Shown one piece after another: positions 54,418 to 64,000 of a stretch of DNA of 64,000 nt. Position 1 is the first letter of the stretch; every line of letters starts with the position of its first letter. The stretch covers positions 1-64,000 of the forward strand of contig NZ_JAIVAP010000005.1 of assembly GCF_020171945.1 (NCBI RefSeq), read 5' to 3'. The notes under the pieces are model-generated. The model was not told where the DNA came from and ran no database searches. It was given only the letters and a program-made list of their open reading frames with translations. The position numbers were made by a program, and so were the translations under genes. The stretch is from Bacillus infantis. Lineage in GTDB: Bacteria; Bacillota; Bacilli; Bacillales; Cytobacillaceae.

Positions 54418-55287
54418 ATGCTCAATCGGCTTCTTATTTTCGTCCAATGTAAATCCTTCGCCGAGGACATCGTGAACGACGCTGACTGTGACAAAGGCAT
54501 GCGGATCGACGGAGGTGATCACGTTTTTCAGCCGCACGATTTCATTTTTGCCGACTACGCAGTAAAGGACTTCCCGGTCCTGTTTGGTGAAGGAGCCGTG
54601 CCCCTTCAGGACCGTCACCCCGCGATCCATTTCCTTCAAGATCCTGCTGGCGATGGCTTCGTTCTGATCCGATATGATCATTGCACCTCTTGCGGCGTAG
54701 GCGCCTTCCTGCATAAAATCGATCACCCGGGCACCTACGAATACAGCGACAAGTGTGTACATCGCTTCCTGGTACGTCAGATAGAAAATGAGCGATAATG
54801 TAATGACGCAGGCATCGAAAAGAAACATTGTTTTTCCCATGCTCCAGCCTATATATTTATGGGCCAGCCTTGCTATGATATCGACTCCGCCGGTTGTTCC
54901 GCCGAAACGGAAAATGATGCCGAGGCCAATGCCGATGAAAACACCGGCAAAAAGAGCAGCAAGAGTAAGGTCTTCTTTCAGCGGCATGTCAATCATATAG
55001 CGCTGAAAGATCCAAAGAAAAAGGGAAACACTGAACGTGCCGATCATGGTGTAATAAAAGGAATTCCTGCCGAGCAATTTCCAGCCTATAAAGAATAATG
55101 GTATATTTAACAATAAGTTCGTATAGGAGGGATCCCATTCAAATAGGAAAAAAAGGAGCAGGGTAATGCCGGTGAAACCGCCTTCGGCCAAGTTGTTCTG
55201 CATATTAAAATGAACAATTCCAAAAGAAAAGATTGCTGAACCCAGCAGGATGAATAATATATTCTTGATTTTTAATCCGTTTTGCAC
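54415..55287 (-). CDS. ypjC: YitT-family membrane protein YpjC
   Basis: The 290-aa protein has five or six N-terminal membrane helices (about residues 8-190) and a C-terminal DUF2179 domain (about 205-285, AMIISDQNEAIASRILKEMD) with a ferredoxin-like fold. Function is unknown. It starts at GTG 55287 with GAGGGAAAAAA upstream on the minus strand. It is transcribed against its neighbours and has the same position as B. subtilis ypjC. Its stop lies in a dispersed-repeat fragment. Confidence 0.88.
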   Translation of the reverse strand: MQNGLKIKNILFILLGSAIFSFGIVHFNMQNNLAEGGFTGITLLLFFLFEWDPSYTNLLLNIPLFFIGWKLLGRNSFYYTMIGTFSVSLFLWIFQRYMIDMPLKEDLTLAALFAGVFIGIGLGIIFRFGGTTGGVDIIARLAHKYIGWSMGKTMFLFDACVITLSLIFYLTYQEAMYTLVAVFVGARVIDFMQEGAYAARGAMIISDQNEAIASRILKEMDRGVTVLKGHGSFTKQDREVLYCVVGKNEIVRLKNVITSVDPHAFVTVSVVHDVLGEGFTLDENKKPIEH

Positions 55288-55520
55288 TTTTTTCCCTCTT
55301 TTCCTGTTTTTATCACCATAAGATTATATAAAATAAAAGATGACAGAGCAATAATGAACCGGAAAGAACAGCAGCTGCCTCACGGTCAAAAATATTTGTA
55401 AAAAGCTGTTCTGTTAGGCTAACATGATAGAGAAAAAGCATCTATTGTCTATAAGATAAGCCTAATTTGCTGCTTTATGCAAAAGGCTCAGGAAGGCGGA
55501 AGTTGAGGTGACTATTCCAG

Positions 55521-55856
55521 ATGGAATCAAATCTTAAAACGATGAAAGATCTCCAGGCTGAGGTTGATGAATACATAAGCCAATTTAAAGAAGGATATTT
55601 CAGTCCGCTCGCCATGCTTGCACGGATGACGGAAGAGCTGGGTGAACTGTCCAGGGAAGTGAATCACCATTACGGGGAAAAGCCAAAGAAATCGACAGAA
55701 GAAGACAATACCATTGAAAATGAGCTGGGGGATATGCTGTTTGTCCTTATCTGCTTTGCCAATTCAATGAATATTGATCTGCAGGAAGCCCATGACAGGG
55801 TAATGAATAAATTTAATACGCGGGACAAAGACCGCTGGACAAGAATTGAAGAGTAG
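55521..55856 (+). CDS. ypjD: YpjD, MazG-like nucleotide pyrophosphohydrolase
   Basis: The 111-aa all-alpha protein has the MazG signature: [10 protein letters not shown] (near residue 40) and the downstream [16 protein letters not shown] (near 67) with metal-binding Glu/Asp residues. Members hydrolyse noncanonical nucleoside triphosphates to monophosphates. GAGGTGA lies 13 nt before ATG 55521, a slightly long spacing. It heads the ypjD-dapB-mgsA-bshB1-bshA-cca-birA operon. Confidence 0.92.
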   Translation: MESNLKTMKDLQAEVDEYISQFKEGYFSPLAMLARMTEELGELSREVNHHYGEKPKKSTEEDNTIENELGDMLFVLICFANSMNIDLQEAHDRVMNKFNTRDKDRWTRIEE

Positions 55857-55867
55857 GAGAGATTCTG

Positions 55868-56668
55868 ATGGATAAGATAAAAATTGTGATTGCGGGGCCG
55901 CGCGGCCGGATGGGAAGGGAAGCCGTTCAGCTTGTGCTGAATACCGGCCATTTCTCCCTTCAAGCGGTGGTAGACCATAAATTCGAAGGGAAAATGCTCA
56001 GTGACCTTGATGGATTCACTGGAACAGATGTACCGATTTATACAGACCTGGCCAATTGTCTGGGGCAGACAGAAGCTGATGTACTGATCGACCTTACAAC
56101 CCCAGAGGCAGGCATGCACCATGCAAGGACTGCCCTTTCATTTGGAGTAAGGCCTGTGGTCGGGACGACCGGCTTCAGCAGGGAAGATCTGAAAGAACTG
56201 GAAGAAACATGCCGGGAAAAAGAATTGGGATGCATCATCGCCCCGAACTTCGCCCTGGGTGCTGTCTTAATGATGAAGTTTTCACAGATGGCAGCCCGCT
56301 ATTTCAGTGATGTGGAGATCATTGAGCTGCATCATGACCAGAAGCTTGACGCTCCGTCAGGTACAGCTGTGAAAACAGCAGAAATGATGGCTGAAGCAAG
56401 GGATGCAAAAGGGCAGGGGCATCCAGACGAAAAAGAAACGCTGGCTGGGGCGAGGGGTGCTGATTACGAGGGGATGCGCATTCATTCAGTCCGCCTTCCT
56501 GGTCTGATTGCCCATCAGCAGGTGATGTTCGGGTCAGATGGCCAGACCCTGTCGATCAGGCATGACTCATATAACCGGGCCTCTTTCATGTCCGGTGTGA
56601 AGCTTGCTGTAGAGACTGTTATGAAAACAGACCTCTTTGTCTACGGACTTGAAAATATCATGGAATAA
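55868..56668 (+). CDS. dapB: 4-hydroxy-tetrahydrodipicolinate reductase
   Basis: The 266-aa enzyme acts in lysine, diaminopimelate and dipicolinate synthesis. The NAD(P) motif [14 protein letters not shown] is near residue 8 (a GPRGRMG variant of GxxGxxG). Catalytic and substrate motifs are [15 protein letters not shown] (His/Lys near 158) and the GTTGFS loop near 100. AGGAGAGATT precedes ATG 55868. Confidence 0.96.
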   Translation: MDKIKIVIAGPRGRMGREAVQLVLNTGHFSLQAVVDHKFEGKMLSDLDGFTGTDVPIYTDLANCLGQTEADVLIDLTTPEAGMHHARTALSFGVRPVVGTTGFSREDLKELEETCREKELGCIIAPNFALGAVLMMKFSQMAARYFSDVEIIELHHDQKLDAPSGTAVKTAEMMAEARDAKGQGHPDEKETLAGARGADYEGMRIHSVRLPGLIAHQQVMFGSDGQTLSIRHDSYNRASFMSGVKLAVETVMKTDLFVYGLENIME

Positions 56669-56682
56669 AGGGAGGGGCTATG

Positions 56683-57099
56683 ATGAACATCGCTTTGATT
56701 GCACACGATAAAAAGAAAGATGATATCATCCGCTTTGCAACAGCCTACAAAGATATTCTGGCGGGACACTCCCTTTTTGCGACAGGGACGACCGGCTCAA
56801 GGATCATGGAATCAACAGGCCTTGCAATTACCCGCTTTCAATCAGGCCCGCTCGGCGGGGACCAGGAAATCGGGGCACTGATTGCCAATAAGAAAATGGA
56901 TCTCGTATTCTTCTTCAGGGATCCGCTGACTGTACAGCCGCATGAGCCGGATGTTTCAGCATTGGTCCGCCTGTGTGATGTATATTCAATCCCGCTGGCC
57001 ACCAATATGGGTACTGCTGAGCTGCTTGTAAAGGGCCTGGAAAGAGGCGACCTGGACTGGAGGAAAATTGTGAAGAGCGAAGACGGTGAGGTTCTATGA
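56683..57099 (+). CDS. mgsA: Methylglyoxal synthase
   Basis: The 138-aa enzyme converts dihydroxyacetone phosphate to methylglyoxal when phosphate limits glycolysis. [12 protein letters not shown], the phosphate-binding TGTTGS (near residue 40) and the catalytic Asp regions [15 protein letters not shown] and FFFRDPLT are intact. ATG 56683 is 7-8 nt after GGAGG; ATG 56680 is the neighbour option. Its stop overlaps the bshB1 start (ATGA). Confidence 0.95.
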   Translation: MNIALIAHDKKKDDIIRFATAYKDILAGHSLFATGTTGSRIMESTGLAITRFQSGPLGGDQEIGALIANKKMDLVFFFRDPLTVQPHEPDVSALVRLCDVYSIPLATNMGTAELLVKGLERGDLDWRKIVKSEDGEVL

Positions 57100-57812
57100 T
57101 AGAGGATAAATTGGATATCCTTGCTTTTGGCGCCCATTCCGACGATGTAGAAATCGGGATGGGAGGGTCGCTTGCCAAGTATGCAGCTGAAGGAAAAAAG
57201 ATTGGCATCTGCGACCTCACTGGTGCGGAGCTTTCGTCTAACGGAACTGTAGAAACCAGGAAAAAAGAGGCGGAAAGGGCAGCCGGCATCCTGGGTGTTT
57301 CTGTCAGGGAAAACCTTGGACTGCCAGACAGGGGGCTGCTGCTGAATGAACAGGCTATTACTGCTGTCGCGAGGATAATCAGGACTTACAGGCCAGCTGT
57401 CATCTTTGCGCCATATTTTGAAGACAGGCATCCAGATCATGGCAACTGTGCAAAAATCGTGGAAGAAGCCGCATTTTCAGCAGGCATCCGCAGGGCAGAC
57501 CCTGAAAGCGGATTAGCCCCGCACAAAGTAAACGGGCTTCATTTCTATATGATCAACGGCTTCCATCAGCCTGATTTTATCATTGATGTGTCAGATTATA
57601 TGGACAAAAAGCTTGCGAGCCTGAGGGCGTATGAGAGCCAGTTTGTCAGGACGGAGGATTCAGCAGACACTCCGCTTGTAAATGGCTATATCGAAAATGT
57701 AGAAGCAAGGGAAAGGCTGTATGGGAGAGAAGCGGGAGTAGAATACGCTGAAGGCTTCATATCTAAAAAGCCGGTACTAATACATAAAGATTTATTGGGT
57801 GGAGAAGCATGA
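57096..57812 (+). CDS. bshB1: Bacillithiol biosynthesis deacetylase BshB1
   Basis: The 238-aa zinc enzyme removes the acetyl group from GlcNAc-malate to give GlcN-malate. The LmbE/PIG-L motif is present as [15 protein letters not shown] (near residue 9, His and Asp ligands) with the third ligand in DRHPDHGNC (near 108). It lies directly before bshA, with overlaps on both sides, as expected for the second step of the pathway. Confidence 0.96.
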   Translation: MIEDKLDILAFGAHSDDVEIGMGGSLAKYAAEGKKIGICDLTGAELSSNGTVETRKKEAERAAGILGVSVRENLGLPDRGLLLNEQAITAVARIIRTYRPAVIFAPYFEDRHPDHGNCAKIVEEAAFSAGIRRADPESGLAPHKVNGLHFYMINGFHQPDFIIDVSDYMDKKLASLRAYESQFVRTEDSADTPLVNGYIENVEARERLYGREAGVEYAEGFISKKPVLIHKDLLGGEA

Positions 57813-58945
57813 CAAGAAAATTAAAAATCGGGATCACCTGCTATCCGACAGTCGGTGGATCAGGGGTCGTCGCTACAGAGCTTGGAAAGCTCCTTGCCGA
57901 AAGAGGGCATGAAATACATTTTATTTCTTCCAGCCTTCCTTTCAGGCTGAATCGGATGTATCATAATATATTTTATCACCAGGTGGAAGTGAGCCAGTAT
58001 TCTGTTTTCCAATATCCGCCGTATGATATTGCCCTGGCCAGCAAGATGGCTGAGGTGATCAACAGGGAAAAGCTTGATCTGATGCATGTCCACTATGCTG
58101 TTCCCCATGCTGTATGTGCAATCCTTGCCAAGCAGATGAGCGGACGCGATGTGAAAATTGCCACTACGCTTCATGGCACAGATATCACTGTCCTTGGATA
58201 TGAGCCGTCACTGAAAGACAGCATCCGCTTTGGGATCGAAAAGTCTGACAGGGTGACAGCTGTTTCCAAATCTCTTATATCACAAACAAATGATTTGATA
58301 CATCCTGAAAAAGAAATTCAGGCTGTCTATAATTTCATAGACCATAGAGTATACCAGAAAACTGACTCTGATCATCTGAAAAAAGAATATGGGATAGCTG
58401 AAGAAGAAAAAACGGTCATCCATGTCTCTAACTTTCGTGCAGTCAAAAGAGTGCAGGATGTTGTAAAGGTGTTTGCCAGGATTGCGTCGGAAATGCCTGC
58501 CAAGCTCCTCCTCGTCGGCGACGGTCCGGAAATGTCCAATGTCTGCAAGCTGGTCAAAGAGCTCGGGCTGAAGGAGAAGGTGCTGTTTCTCGGGAAGCAG
58601 GATAAAGTGGAAGAGCTTTATTCCATCAGCGACCTGATGCTCCTCCTTTCTGAAAAAGAAAGCTTCGGCCTGGTGGCGCTTGAGGCCATGGCGTGCGGTG
58701 TTCCCTGCATAGGGACAGATATCGGGGGAATCCCTGAAGTGATCTCAGACGGCGAAACAGGATATATCTGCAGACTTGGCGATATCGGGAGCATGGCAGA
58801 AAAAGCAGCCGGGCTGCTGGCGGATGCAGATAAGCATGCAAGCTTTTCACATCGGGCAGTAGAGACTGCAAGGGAAAAGTTCAGCGCCGAACAAATAGTC
58901 AGCGAGTATGAGAGGCTTTATTTTGAAATGTTAAATGAGGGATAA
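57809..58945 (+). CDS. bshA: Bacillithiol biosynthesis glycosyltransferase BshA
   Basis: The 378-aa GT4 (GT-B fold) enzyme joins UDP-GlcNAc and L-malate, the first step of bacillithiol synthesis. Motifs: [20 protein letters not shown] at the N-terminus, [12 protein letters not shown] (near residue 117), [12 protein letters not shown] (near 205), and the EX7E motif in [15 protein letters not shown] (near 282). ATG 57809 overlaps the bshB1 stop. Confidence 0.96.
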   Translation: MTRKLKIGITCYPTVGGSGVVATELGKLLAERGHEIHFISSSLPFRLNRMYHNIFYHQVEVSQYSVFQYPPYDIALASKMAEVINREKLDLMHVHYAVPHAVCAILAKQMSGRDVKIATTLHGTDITVLGYEPSLKDSIRFGIEKSDRVTAVSKSLISQTNDLIHPEKEIQAVYNFIDHRVYQKTDSDHLKKEYGIAEEEKTVIHVSNFRAVKRVQDVVKVFARIASEMPAKLLLVGDGPEMSNVCKLVKELGLKEKVLFLGKQDKVEELYSISDLMLLLSEKESFGLVALEAMACGVPCIGTDIGGIPEVISDGETGYICRLGDIGSMAEKAAGLLADADKHASFSHRAVETAREKFSAEQIVSEYERLYFEMLNEG

Positions 58946-58946
58946 T

Positions 58947-60137
58947 ATGAATCCGGTATTTTTAAAGGCGTCACCTGTATTGGAAAGGATCGAAGCTGCC
59001 GGTTATGAAGCCTATTTTGTAGGTGGATCTGTCAGGGATTATCTGCTCGGAAAGGATATTTCTGACGTGGACATAGCGACTTCGGCCACCCCGATGGAAA
59101 TCAAAGGCATTTTCCCCAGAACAGCGGATGTCGGTATTGAGCATGGGACGGTCGTAGTGCTTTACGCAGGGGAAAGCTATGAAGTCACCACTTTCCGGTC
59201 TGAGTCGGAGTATGAAGATTTCCGCAGGCCGTCTAAAGTGGACTTTATCCGTTCCCTGGATGAGGATCTTAAACGCAGGGACTTCAGAATGAACAGCATG
59301 GCAATGGCAAAGGACGGCCGCATCATTGATCCTTTCGGGGGCCAGGAGGATATCCGCCGCAAAAGGATTGCTACCGTTGGGAATCCGCTGGAGCGATTTT
59401 ATGAAGATGCTTTAAGGATGATGAGAGCCGTGCGTTTTGCCAGCCAGCTTTCTTTCCAAATAGATGGAGAGACTTATGAGGCGCTGAATTCTGGAGCTTA
59501 TCTTCTTGAGAAGATTGCGGTTGAAAGAAAGCTTTCAGAATTTGAGAAGCTGCTTGCGGGCGAAAACAGCTTTATGGCGCTTAATATCATGGCAGAAACA
59601 GGCCTCTCACAGCATCTCCCGGGACTGGCAGGGAAAAAGCAGGAGTTGATATCATTTGCCGGGAAGCTGGGCAGCGGGCTTGTATCCGAAGAAAGATGGA
59701 CTCTGCTGTCAGCTGCTCTAGGCCATGATTACAGGACCGCAGAAGCCTTTTTGAGAAGCTGGAAAATGCCTGTAAAAAAGATCAGGCATATATGCAAGAT
59801 ACTTTATTGGCTTCAGTACCGCTCAGAGCAGAGCTGGACACTTGAATCGGTTTATGAGGCGGGGGCAGAGGCTGCCCGGAATGCAGAGAAGGTTCTGGCG
59901 GCGGCGGGGGATGACAGCGCCGATGAGGAAGTTCCTGCCCGTTTATATGCTTCACTTCCGATACGGAGTACAAAGGAGCTGGATGTTACCGGGAATGATT
60001 TGATCCAATGGTTCCAACAGCCAGGCGGGCCCTGGGTGAAGGAATTGCTGGGCAAGGTTGAAAAGAGCATTATTTCCGGACGTCTGGCAAATAAAAAAGA
60101 GGAAATAAGGGGGTGGCTGGAGTGCAATCAGAGCTGA
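58947..60137 (+). CDS. cca: CCA-adding tRNA nucleotidyltransferase
   Basis: The 396-aa class II enzyme adds or repairs the 3' CCA of tRNA. The catalytic head has VGGSVRDYLLG (near residue 22) and DVDIATSA (Asp residues near 40), followed by RRDFRMNSMA and ERFYEDALRMMRAVRFA in the neck. ATG 58947 is favoured since GAGGGATA lies upstream of it; ATG 58935 would overlap bshA. The C-terminus overlaps birA by 16 bp. Confidence 0.95.
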   Translation: MNPVFLKASPVLERIEAAGYEAYFVGGSVRDYLLGKDISDVDIATSATPMEIKGIFPRTADVGIEHGTVVVLYAGESYEVTTFRSESEYEDFRRPSKVDFIRSLDEDLKRRDFRMNSMAMAKDGRIIDPFGGQEDIRRKRIATVGNPLERFYEDALRMMRAVRFASQLSFQIDGETYEALNSGAYLLEKIAVERKLSEFEKLLAGENSFMALNIMAETGLSQHLPGLAGKKQELISFAGKLGSGLVSEERWTLLSAALGHDYRTAEAFLRSWKMPVKKIRHICKILYWLQYRSEQSWTLESVYEAGAEAARNAEKVLAAAGDDSADEEVPARLYASLPIRSTKELDVTGNDLIQWFQQPGGPWVKELLGKVEKSIISGRLANKKEEIRGWLECNQS

Positions 60138-61105
60138 GGAAAAAATTGCTTGCCGCCTTTACGGAGAGCAAGGGGGAATATTTGTCCGGCCAGTATCTGG
60201 CAGACCTGATCGGCTGCTCCAGGACAGCTGTCTGGAAGCATATCGAAGAGTTGAGGCGCGAAGGGTTTGAGCTTGAAGCGGTGCGGAGGAAAGGCTACCG
60301 GATTGTGAAGACAACAGAGAAGGTGACTGCCGATGAAATCCGCCTTGGTATGAAAACCAGCTTGCTCGGTACAGAAATCCATTATGAGGAAAGCGTAGAT
60401 TCGACGCAGAAAATTGCGCACAGGCTCGCGTACGATGACGCACCTGAAGGTACGATCGTAGTGGCGGAAGAACAGCTTAACGGCAGGGGGAGGATGGACA
60501 GGAAATGGCATTCCCCGAAATATACAGGAATTTGGATGAGCGTCATCCTCCGGCCGGAGATCCCGCTTCCGCGCGCACCGCAGCTGACTCTCCTTGCAGC
60601 GGTTGCCGTCGTCCAGTCCATTGAAGAATGCACGGCCCTTTCCCCGCAGATCAAATGGCCGAATGATATTCTCATTGGCGGCAAGAAGGTTACAGGTATC
60701 CTGACAGAATTGCAGGCGGAAGCAGACCGTATATTCTCAATCATTATCGGGATCGGCATCAACGTGAACCAGCAGCTTGAGGATTATCCGGAGGAGCTGA
60801 GGGGCACAGCGACTTCCCTGGCGATAGAAAAGGGCGGGAATCTTTCGAGGGCAGAGCTGATCAGGGTTGTCCTGCAGAAATTGGAGAATTTGTACAAGCT
60901 TTATATGGAAAAAGGCTTTTATCCGATCCGGCTTCTTTGGGAAAGCTATGCTGTCAGCATTGGAAAGCAGATTACAGCAAGGACGATATCAGGCAGCATC
61001 AGCGGGAAGGCTTTAGGGATCACTGAGGAAGGAGTTCTTAGAATTGAAGATGAAGCTGGGGAAATCCACCATGTCTACTCTGCTGATATTGAACTGGACT
61101 CATGA
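60122..61105 (+). CDS. birA: Bifunctional biotin ligase/repressor BirA
   Basis: The 327-aa protein has an N-terminal helix-turn-helix (about residues 1-60, GCSRTAVWKHIEELRREG). The biotin-protein ligase domain carries GRGRMDRKWHSP (near 120) and KWPNDI (near 180), and a C-terminal SH3-like domain follows. It activates biotin, biotinylates acetyl-CoA carboxylase and represses biotin genes. GTG 60122 is chosen because GGGGGTGG lies about 9 nt upstream and MQSELRKK aligns with relatives; GTG 60113 is the alternative. Confidence 0.93.
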   Translation: MQSELRKKLLAAFTESKGEYLSGQYLADLIGCSRTAVWKHIEELRREGFELEAVRRKGYRIVKTTEKVTADEIRLGMKTSLLGTEIHYEESVDSTQKIAHRLAYDDAPEGTIVVAEEQLNGRGRMDRKWHSPKYTGIWMSVILRPEIPLPRAPQLTLLAAVAVVQSIEECTALSPQIKWPNDILIGGKKVTGILTELQAEADRIFSIIIGIGINVNQQLEDYPEELRGTATSLAIEKGGNLSRAELIRVVLQKLENLYKLYMEKGFYPIRLLWESYAVSIGKQITARTISGSISGKALGITEEGVLRIEDEAGEIHHVYSADIELDS

Positions 61106-61134
61106 TTTTATTAGCTAACTTTTTTCGTTTTTGA

Positions 61135-61140
61135 TATAAT
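61135..61140 (+). promoter_or_regulatory. Candidate -10 box of panBCD
   Basis: A perfect TATAAT; the -35 (TTAGCT at 61111, 18-bp spacer) is poor. It would give a leader of about 245 nt before panB. Confidence 0.4.
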
Positions 61141-61263
61141 TCAAATGGGCAGTATCATAATGAACTGCACCTTTTTATCATTTTATATTGAATAGTTTCT
61201 GCCTAGATCCAGCATATGGACCGGGACAGAGGGATGAAACGAATAATGAAGCCAAGACGCGAC

Positions 61264-61300
61264 AGGATCCTTCTGCTTTTTTTTGAGGGATCCTTTTTTA
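61264..61300 (+). terminator. Hairpin-terminator in the panB leader
   Basis: AGGATCC (61264-61270) pairs with GGATCCT (61288-61294), followed by a T6 run. It lies about 90 bp before panB and 160 bp after birA. It may end the birA operon or act as an attenuator for panBCD. Confidence 0.7.
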
Positions 61301-61390
61301 TATGCCGGCTTTTTGTTCACTTGTTTTGTCTCCTCTGAGTCTTGAGGCGGGTCTTCTTCAGGCCCGTACTTGCGAATGGGAGGAAGAAGG

Positions 61391-62227
61391 ATGAAGCAAA
61401 CAACGGATTTTTCTAAGATGAAGGAAAAGAACGAAAAAATCGCGATGCTGACTGCCTATGATTATCCGGCAGCCAGGCAGGCGGAAAAAGCCGGAATGGA
61501 TATGATCCTTGTCGGAGATTCGCTTGGTATGACGGTATTGGGATATGAATCGACCATCCCGGTGACGATGGAAGATATGATACACCATGGAAAAGCGGTA
61601 AAAAGAGGGGCGGCCAATACTTTCATTGTCATTGATATGCCCTTCATGAGCTACCATCTCCCTGAACGTGATACCCTGCTCAATGCAGCCAGGCTGATCC
61701 AGGAAACAGGCGCGATGGCAGTGAAGCTTGAAGGCGGGGAAGAAGTGGCTGACAAGATAAGAAGCATAACGAAAGCAGGCATCCCTGTATGCGCCCATCT
61801 TGGCCTCACTCCCCAGTCAGTGGGTGTTCTTGGCGGGTATAAAGTCCAGGGTAAAGATGCTGAAGCAGCCAGAAAGCTGATTTGCGAAGCTAAAAGATGT
61901 GAAGAGGCGGGCGCATTTGCGCTTGTGCTTGAATGTGTGCCAAAACAGCTTGCTGAAGATATCTCCTCAATCCTGAGGATTCCTGTCATCGGGATCGGGG
62001 CTGGAGCGGGGACGGATGGACAGGTCCTTGTCTATCATGATGTGCTGTCGTACGGGACAGAAAGGATAGCGAAGTTCGTCAAGCGGTATGCAAACATGGA
62101 TGAAGAAGCAGAAAAGGGCTTAAAAGCCTATATCACTGAAGTGAAGGCCGGATTATTCCCAGGCGGGGAGCACAGCTATACGATGAAAGAGGAAGAGCTG
62201 GCAGGACTTTATGGAGGAAAATCATGA
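61391..62227 (+). CDS. panB: 3-methyl-2-oxobutanoate hydroxymethyltransferase
   Basis: The 278-aa enzyme makes ketopantoate in pantothenate synthesis. Conserved parts: [19 protein letters not shown] (near residue 21), [14 protein letters not shown] with the metal Asp, VKLEGG (near 113), and the catalytic Glu region LVLECVP with [20 protein letters not shown] 61391 follows GGGAGGAAGAAGG. panC overlaps by four bases. Confidence 0.97.
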   Translation: MKQTTDFSKMKEKNEKIAMLTAYDYPAARQAEKAGMDMILVGDSLGMTVLGYESTIPVTMEDMIHHGKAVKRGAANTFIVIDMPFMSYHLPERDTLLNAARLIQETGAMAVKLEGGEEVADKIRSITKAGIPVCAHLGLTPQSVGVLGGYKVQGKDAEAARKLICEAKRCEEAGAFALVLECVPKQLAEDISSILRIPVIGIGAGAGTDGQVLVYHDVLSYGTERIAKFVKRYANMDEEAEKGLKAYITEVKAGLFPGGEHSYTMKEEELAGLYGGKS

Positions 62228-63072
62228 AAATCATTACATCACCAGTAGAAATGCAGCAGCTCATGCTGGATGAAAAAAAGGCAGGGCGTACAATAGGGTT
62301 TGTGCCTACAATGGGATATCTGCATGAAGGGCATCTTTCCCTGCTGAAGCGGGCGAGAAAAGAAAATGATGTGATGGTTCTGAGCATCTTTGTGAATCCG
62401 CTTCAATTTGGCCCAACAGAGGATCTGGACTCTTACCCAAGGGACTTTGAGCGGGATTCCCATCTGGCAGAAGCCGAAGGGGCCGATTACCTTTTCTGCC
62501 CAGGCCCGGAAGACATGTATCCTGAAGGCAATCCCTCCGTCTCAGTAGCCGTAAACCGAAAGACCGATGTATTGTGCGGCAAATCCCGACCCGGCCATTT
62601 TGATGGAGTAGCGACTGTTGTCTCTAAATTATTTCATATCGTTTCCCCGGATAACGCTTATTTCGGGAAGAAAGATGCACAGCAGCTGGCAGTGATAGAG
62701 AGCCTTGCACGTGATCTGAATTTTCCTGTCAGGATAATAGGCGGGGAAACGGTAAGGGAGCCGGACGGCCTTGCCAAAAGCTCGCGGAATGTAAAGCTTC
62801 TCCCGGAAGAGCGGAAGGAAGCACCGGTTTTATACAAGAGCCTGTCAGAAGCAGCCCGATCGATTGCGGAAGGAACGAAGGATGCACAGCAGCTTAAAGC
62901 GTCCATCCGCAGCAGGATAACGGAAGAGAGCTCCGGGATCATCGATTATGCTGAGATTCTTTCTTATCCGGAGTTAAAAGAGATAGATAGAGCAGAAGGC
63001 ACAATCATCATTGCTCTCGCCGTGAAATTCAAACATGCACGCCTGATAGATAATATAATCATTGCAGTCTAA
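62224..63072 (+). CDS. panC: Pantothenate synthetase
   Basis: The 282-aa ATP-dependent ligase couples pantoate and beta-alanine. Signatures: [16 protein letters not shown] (residues 27-42, with the HxGH nucleotide motif as HEGH), [45 protein letters not shown] and the C-terminal-side SSRN (KSSRNVKL). It overlaps panB (ATGA). Confidence 0.97.
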   Translation: MKIITSPVEMQQLMLDEKKAGRTIGFVPTMGYLHEGHLSLLKRARKENDVMVLSIFVNPLQFGPTEDLDSYPRDFERDSHLAEAEGADYLFCPGPEDMYPEGNPSVSVAVNRKTDVLCGKSRPGHFDGVATVVSKLFHIVSPDNAYFGKKDAQQLAVIESLARDLNFPVRIIGGETVREPDGLAKSSRNVKLLPEERKEAPVLYKSLSEAARSIAEGTKDAQQLKASIRSRITEESSGIIDYAEILSYPELKEIDRAEGTIIIALAVKFKHARLIDNIIIAV

Positions 63073-63093
63073 CAACTGATCGGAGGAAAAGAC

Positions 63094-63477
63094 ATGTTCC
63101 GCACCATGATGAATGGAAAGATCCACCGTGCAAAGGTGACAGAAGCTAATCTCAATTATGTGGGCAGCATTACAATCGATAAAGACCTGCTGGATGCGGC
63201 AGGAATGGCTGATAATGAGAAAGTCCAAATCGTCAATAACAATAACGGGGCAAGATTTGAAACATATATCATCCCCGGAGAACGGGGAAGCGGCGTAGTC
63301 TGCCTGAACGGGGCGGCAGCAAGGCTTGTCCAGGTCGGCGATACAGTCATCATTATTTCTTATGCCCTTGTCCCTGAGGAAAAAGTAAATTCCCATAAAC
63401 CAAAGGTAGTCATTATGGGAGAAGGCAATACCATCTCAGAGCTGCTCCATGCTGAGCCTGCATCAACCATTCTCTGA
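63094..63477 (+). CDS. panD: Aspartate 1-decarboxylase proenzyme
   Basis: The 127-aa proenzyme cleaves itself at Gly24-Ser25 (NYVGSITID) to create the pyruvoyl cofactor and makes beta-alanine for Pan[21 protein letters not shown] at the start and [18 protein letters not shown] are family-typical. GATCGGAGGAAA precedes ATG 63094. It is the last gene of panBCD, followed by a terminator. Confidence 0.97.
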   Translation: MFRTMMNGKIHRAKVTEANLNYVGSITIDKDLLDAAGMADNEKVQIVNNNNGARFETYIIPGERGSGVVCLNGAAARLVQVGDTVIIISYALVPEEKVNSHKPKVVIMGEGNTISELLHAEPASTIL

Positions 63478-63500
63478 GCATGATCATCTATAAGGTTTAT

Positions 63501-63536
63501 GGGCTGCATTGCATAAATGGCGATGCAGCCTTTTTA
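63501..63536 (+). terminator. Terminator of panBCD
   Basis: GGCTGCAT (63502-63509) pairs with ATGCAGCC (63523-63530), followed by T5. Confidence 0.93.
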
Positions 63537-63687
63537 ACATCGGTCCGATTTTCTGTCCTCCGCCATTGATTCTTGAATAAACCCGGCATGGAAGGGAAGA
63601 AAAATAACGACGGGCAAGGCTGTTTACCTTTTTTATTTTCCGCTTTTGTGATACCGTTTGAATGACTGAATGTTTGAGGTGTAACCG

Positions 63688-64000
63688 ATGAGTAATAAAT
63701 ATGTAGTAGTTGATTTGGAAACTACAGGAAACAGCGCCAAAAAGGGCGATAAAATCATTCAATTCGCTGCGGTTGTCATGGAAGGCGGAAAGATCATTGA
63801 TCAATACTCCAGCCTGCTCAATCCGGGGAAGGAGATTCCGGCCTTCATCGAGGAGCTGACCGGGCTCAATGACAGCATGGTCTATGATGCTCCTGTATTT
63901 GCAGAAATAGCTCCTAAAGTGATGGAGCTATTGGAGGATGCCTATTTTGTGGCGCACAATGTTCTGTTCGACCTGTCCTTTCTGCAGGAAGAGCTTCTGG
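63688..64000 (+). CDS. dinG: DinG-type exonuclease/helicase, 5' end only
   Basis: The reading frame runs off the window after 104 codons. The visible part is a DEDD exonuclease domain: VVDLETTG (Exo I, Asp and Glu near residues 9-11), the spacing to NPGKEIPAFIEELTGLND, and Exo II-like VAHNVLFDLSFLQEEL (near 90). In Bacillus this domain fronts a DinG-like XPD-family helicase, and position right after panD matches. TGAGGTGTAAC precedes ATG 63688. The helicase part is not visible here. Confidence 0.9.
   Translation, partial: MSNKYVVVDLETTGNSAKKGDKIIQFAAVVMEGGKIIDQYSSLLNPGKEIPAFIEELTGLNDSMVYDAPVFAEIAPKVMELLEDAYFVAHNVLFDLSFLQEELL

Noticed and set aside
61200-61300. T-box leader before panB
   Set aside because: No T-box consensus (AGGGTGGNACCGCG-type) or specifier-loop architecture is visible.

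Overview
This window is a stretch of low-to-moderate GC Gram-positive chromosome from the family Bacillaceae. The evidence is the near-complete collinearity with the Bacillus subtilis ypbB-recQ to dinG region, strong AGGAGG-type ribosome sites, frequent TTG and GTG starts, and a full set of endospore genes (racA, sleB, ypeB, seaA, spoIVA, ypjB). The menaquinol bc complex, bacillithiol genes and TRAP protein fit the same family. I cannot name the species; Cytobacillus, Mesobacillus and Bacillus infantis-like lineages are guesses. I see no rRNA, tRNA, CRISPR, prophage or complete insertion sequence.

Layout. 1-430 is a tandem array of 53-bp units. 0.6-3.4 kb holds racA (-), a DJ-1/PfpI protein, an FMN riboswitch with ribU, and ferredoxin (-). 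3.6-12 kb carries ypbB-recQ-ypbD-ypbE-ypbF, a CBS/ACT-like protein, a small membrane protein, ypbG, a B12-binding MerR regulator and mecB. 12-16.6 kb carries gudB, ypdA, ansA (-) and prsW. 16.7-23.8 kb carries sleB-ypeB, ypfA-ypfB, cmk-plsC, the S1-like gene and fni. 23.9-24.9 kb is a 52-bp repeat array followed by a long palindromic repeat. 24.9-32.3 kb carries ypzI (-), yphA-seaA-small partner, der-gpsA, yphE-yphF and spoIVA. 32.4-33.3 kb is a repeat-bearing gap with one AT-rich small reading frame. 33.3-45.6 kb carries hbs, folE-mtrB, hepS-menG-hepT, ndk, cheR and the aromatic supra-operon aroC-aroB-aroH-hisC-tyrA-aroA, with no trp genes inside it. 45.6-52.6 kb has another 53-bp repeat, an amidohydrolase-like gene, ypiA-reoY-ypiF, qcrABC and ypjA. 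52.8-64 kb carries ypjB, a YugP-type protease, ypjC (-), ypjD-dapB-mgsA-bshB1-bshA-cca-birA, panBCD and the start of dinG.

How it works together. Most genes are housekeeping: isoprenoid and menaquinone synthesis (fni, hepS/T, menG) feed the qcr complex. The aro genes feed folate, menaquinone and aromatic amino acids. bshA/bshB1 make bacillithiol precursors, and YpdA reduces bacillithiol disulfide. panBCD makes pantothenate and birA manages biotin. Several sporulation genes are interleaved.

The least explained content is non-coding. Four intergenic regions carry unrelated sequences that share one design: a period of 51-53 bp (about five helical turns) with inverted-repeat halves. In addition, the end of one dispersed palindromic repeat provides the TAG stop codon of two different minus-strand genes (ypzI and ypjC).
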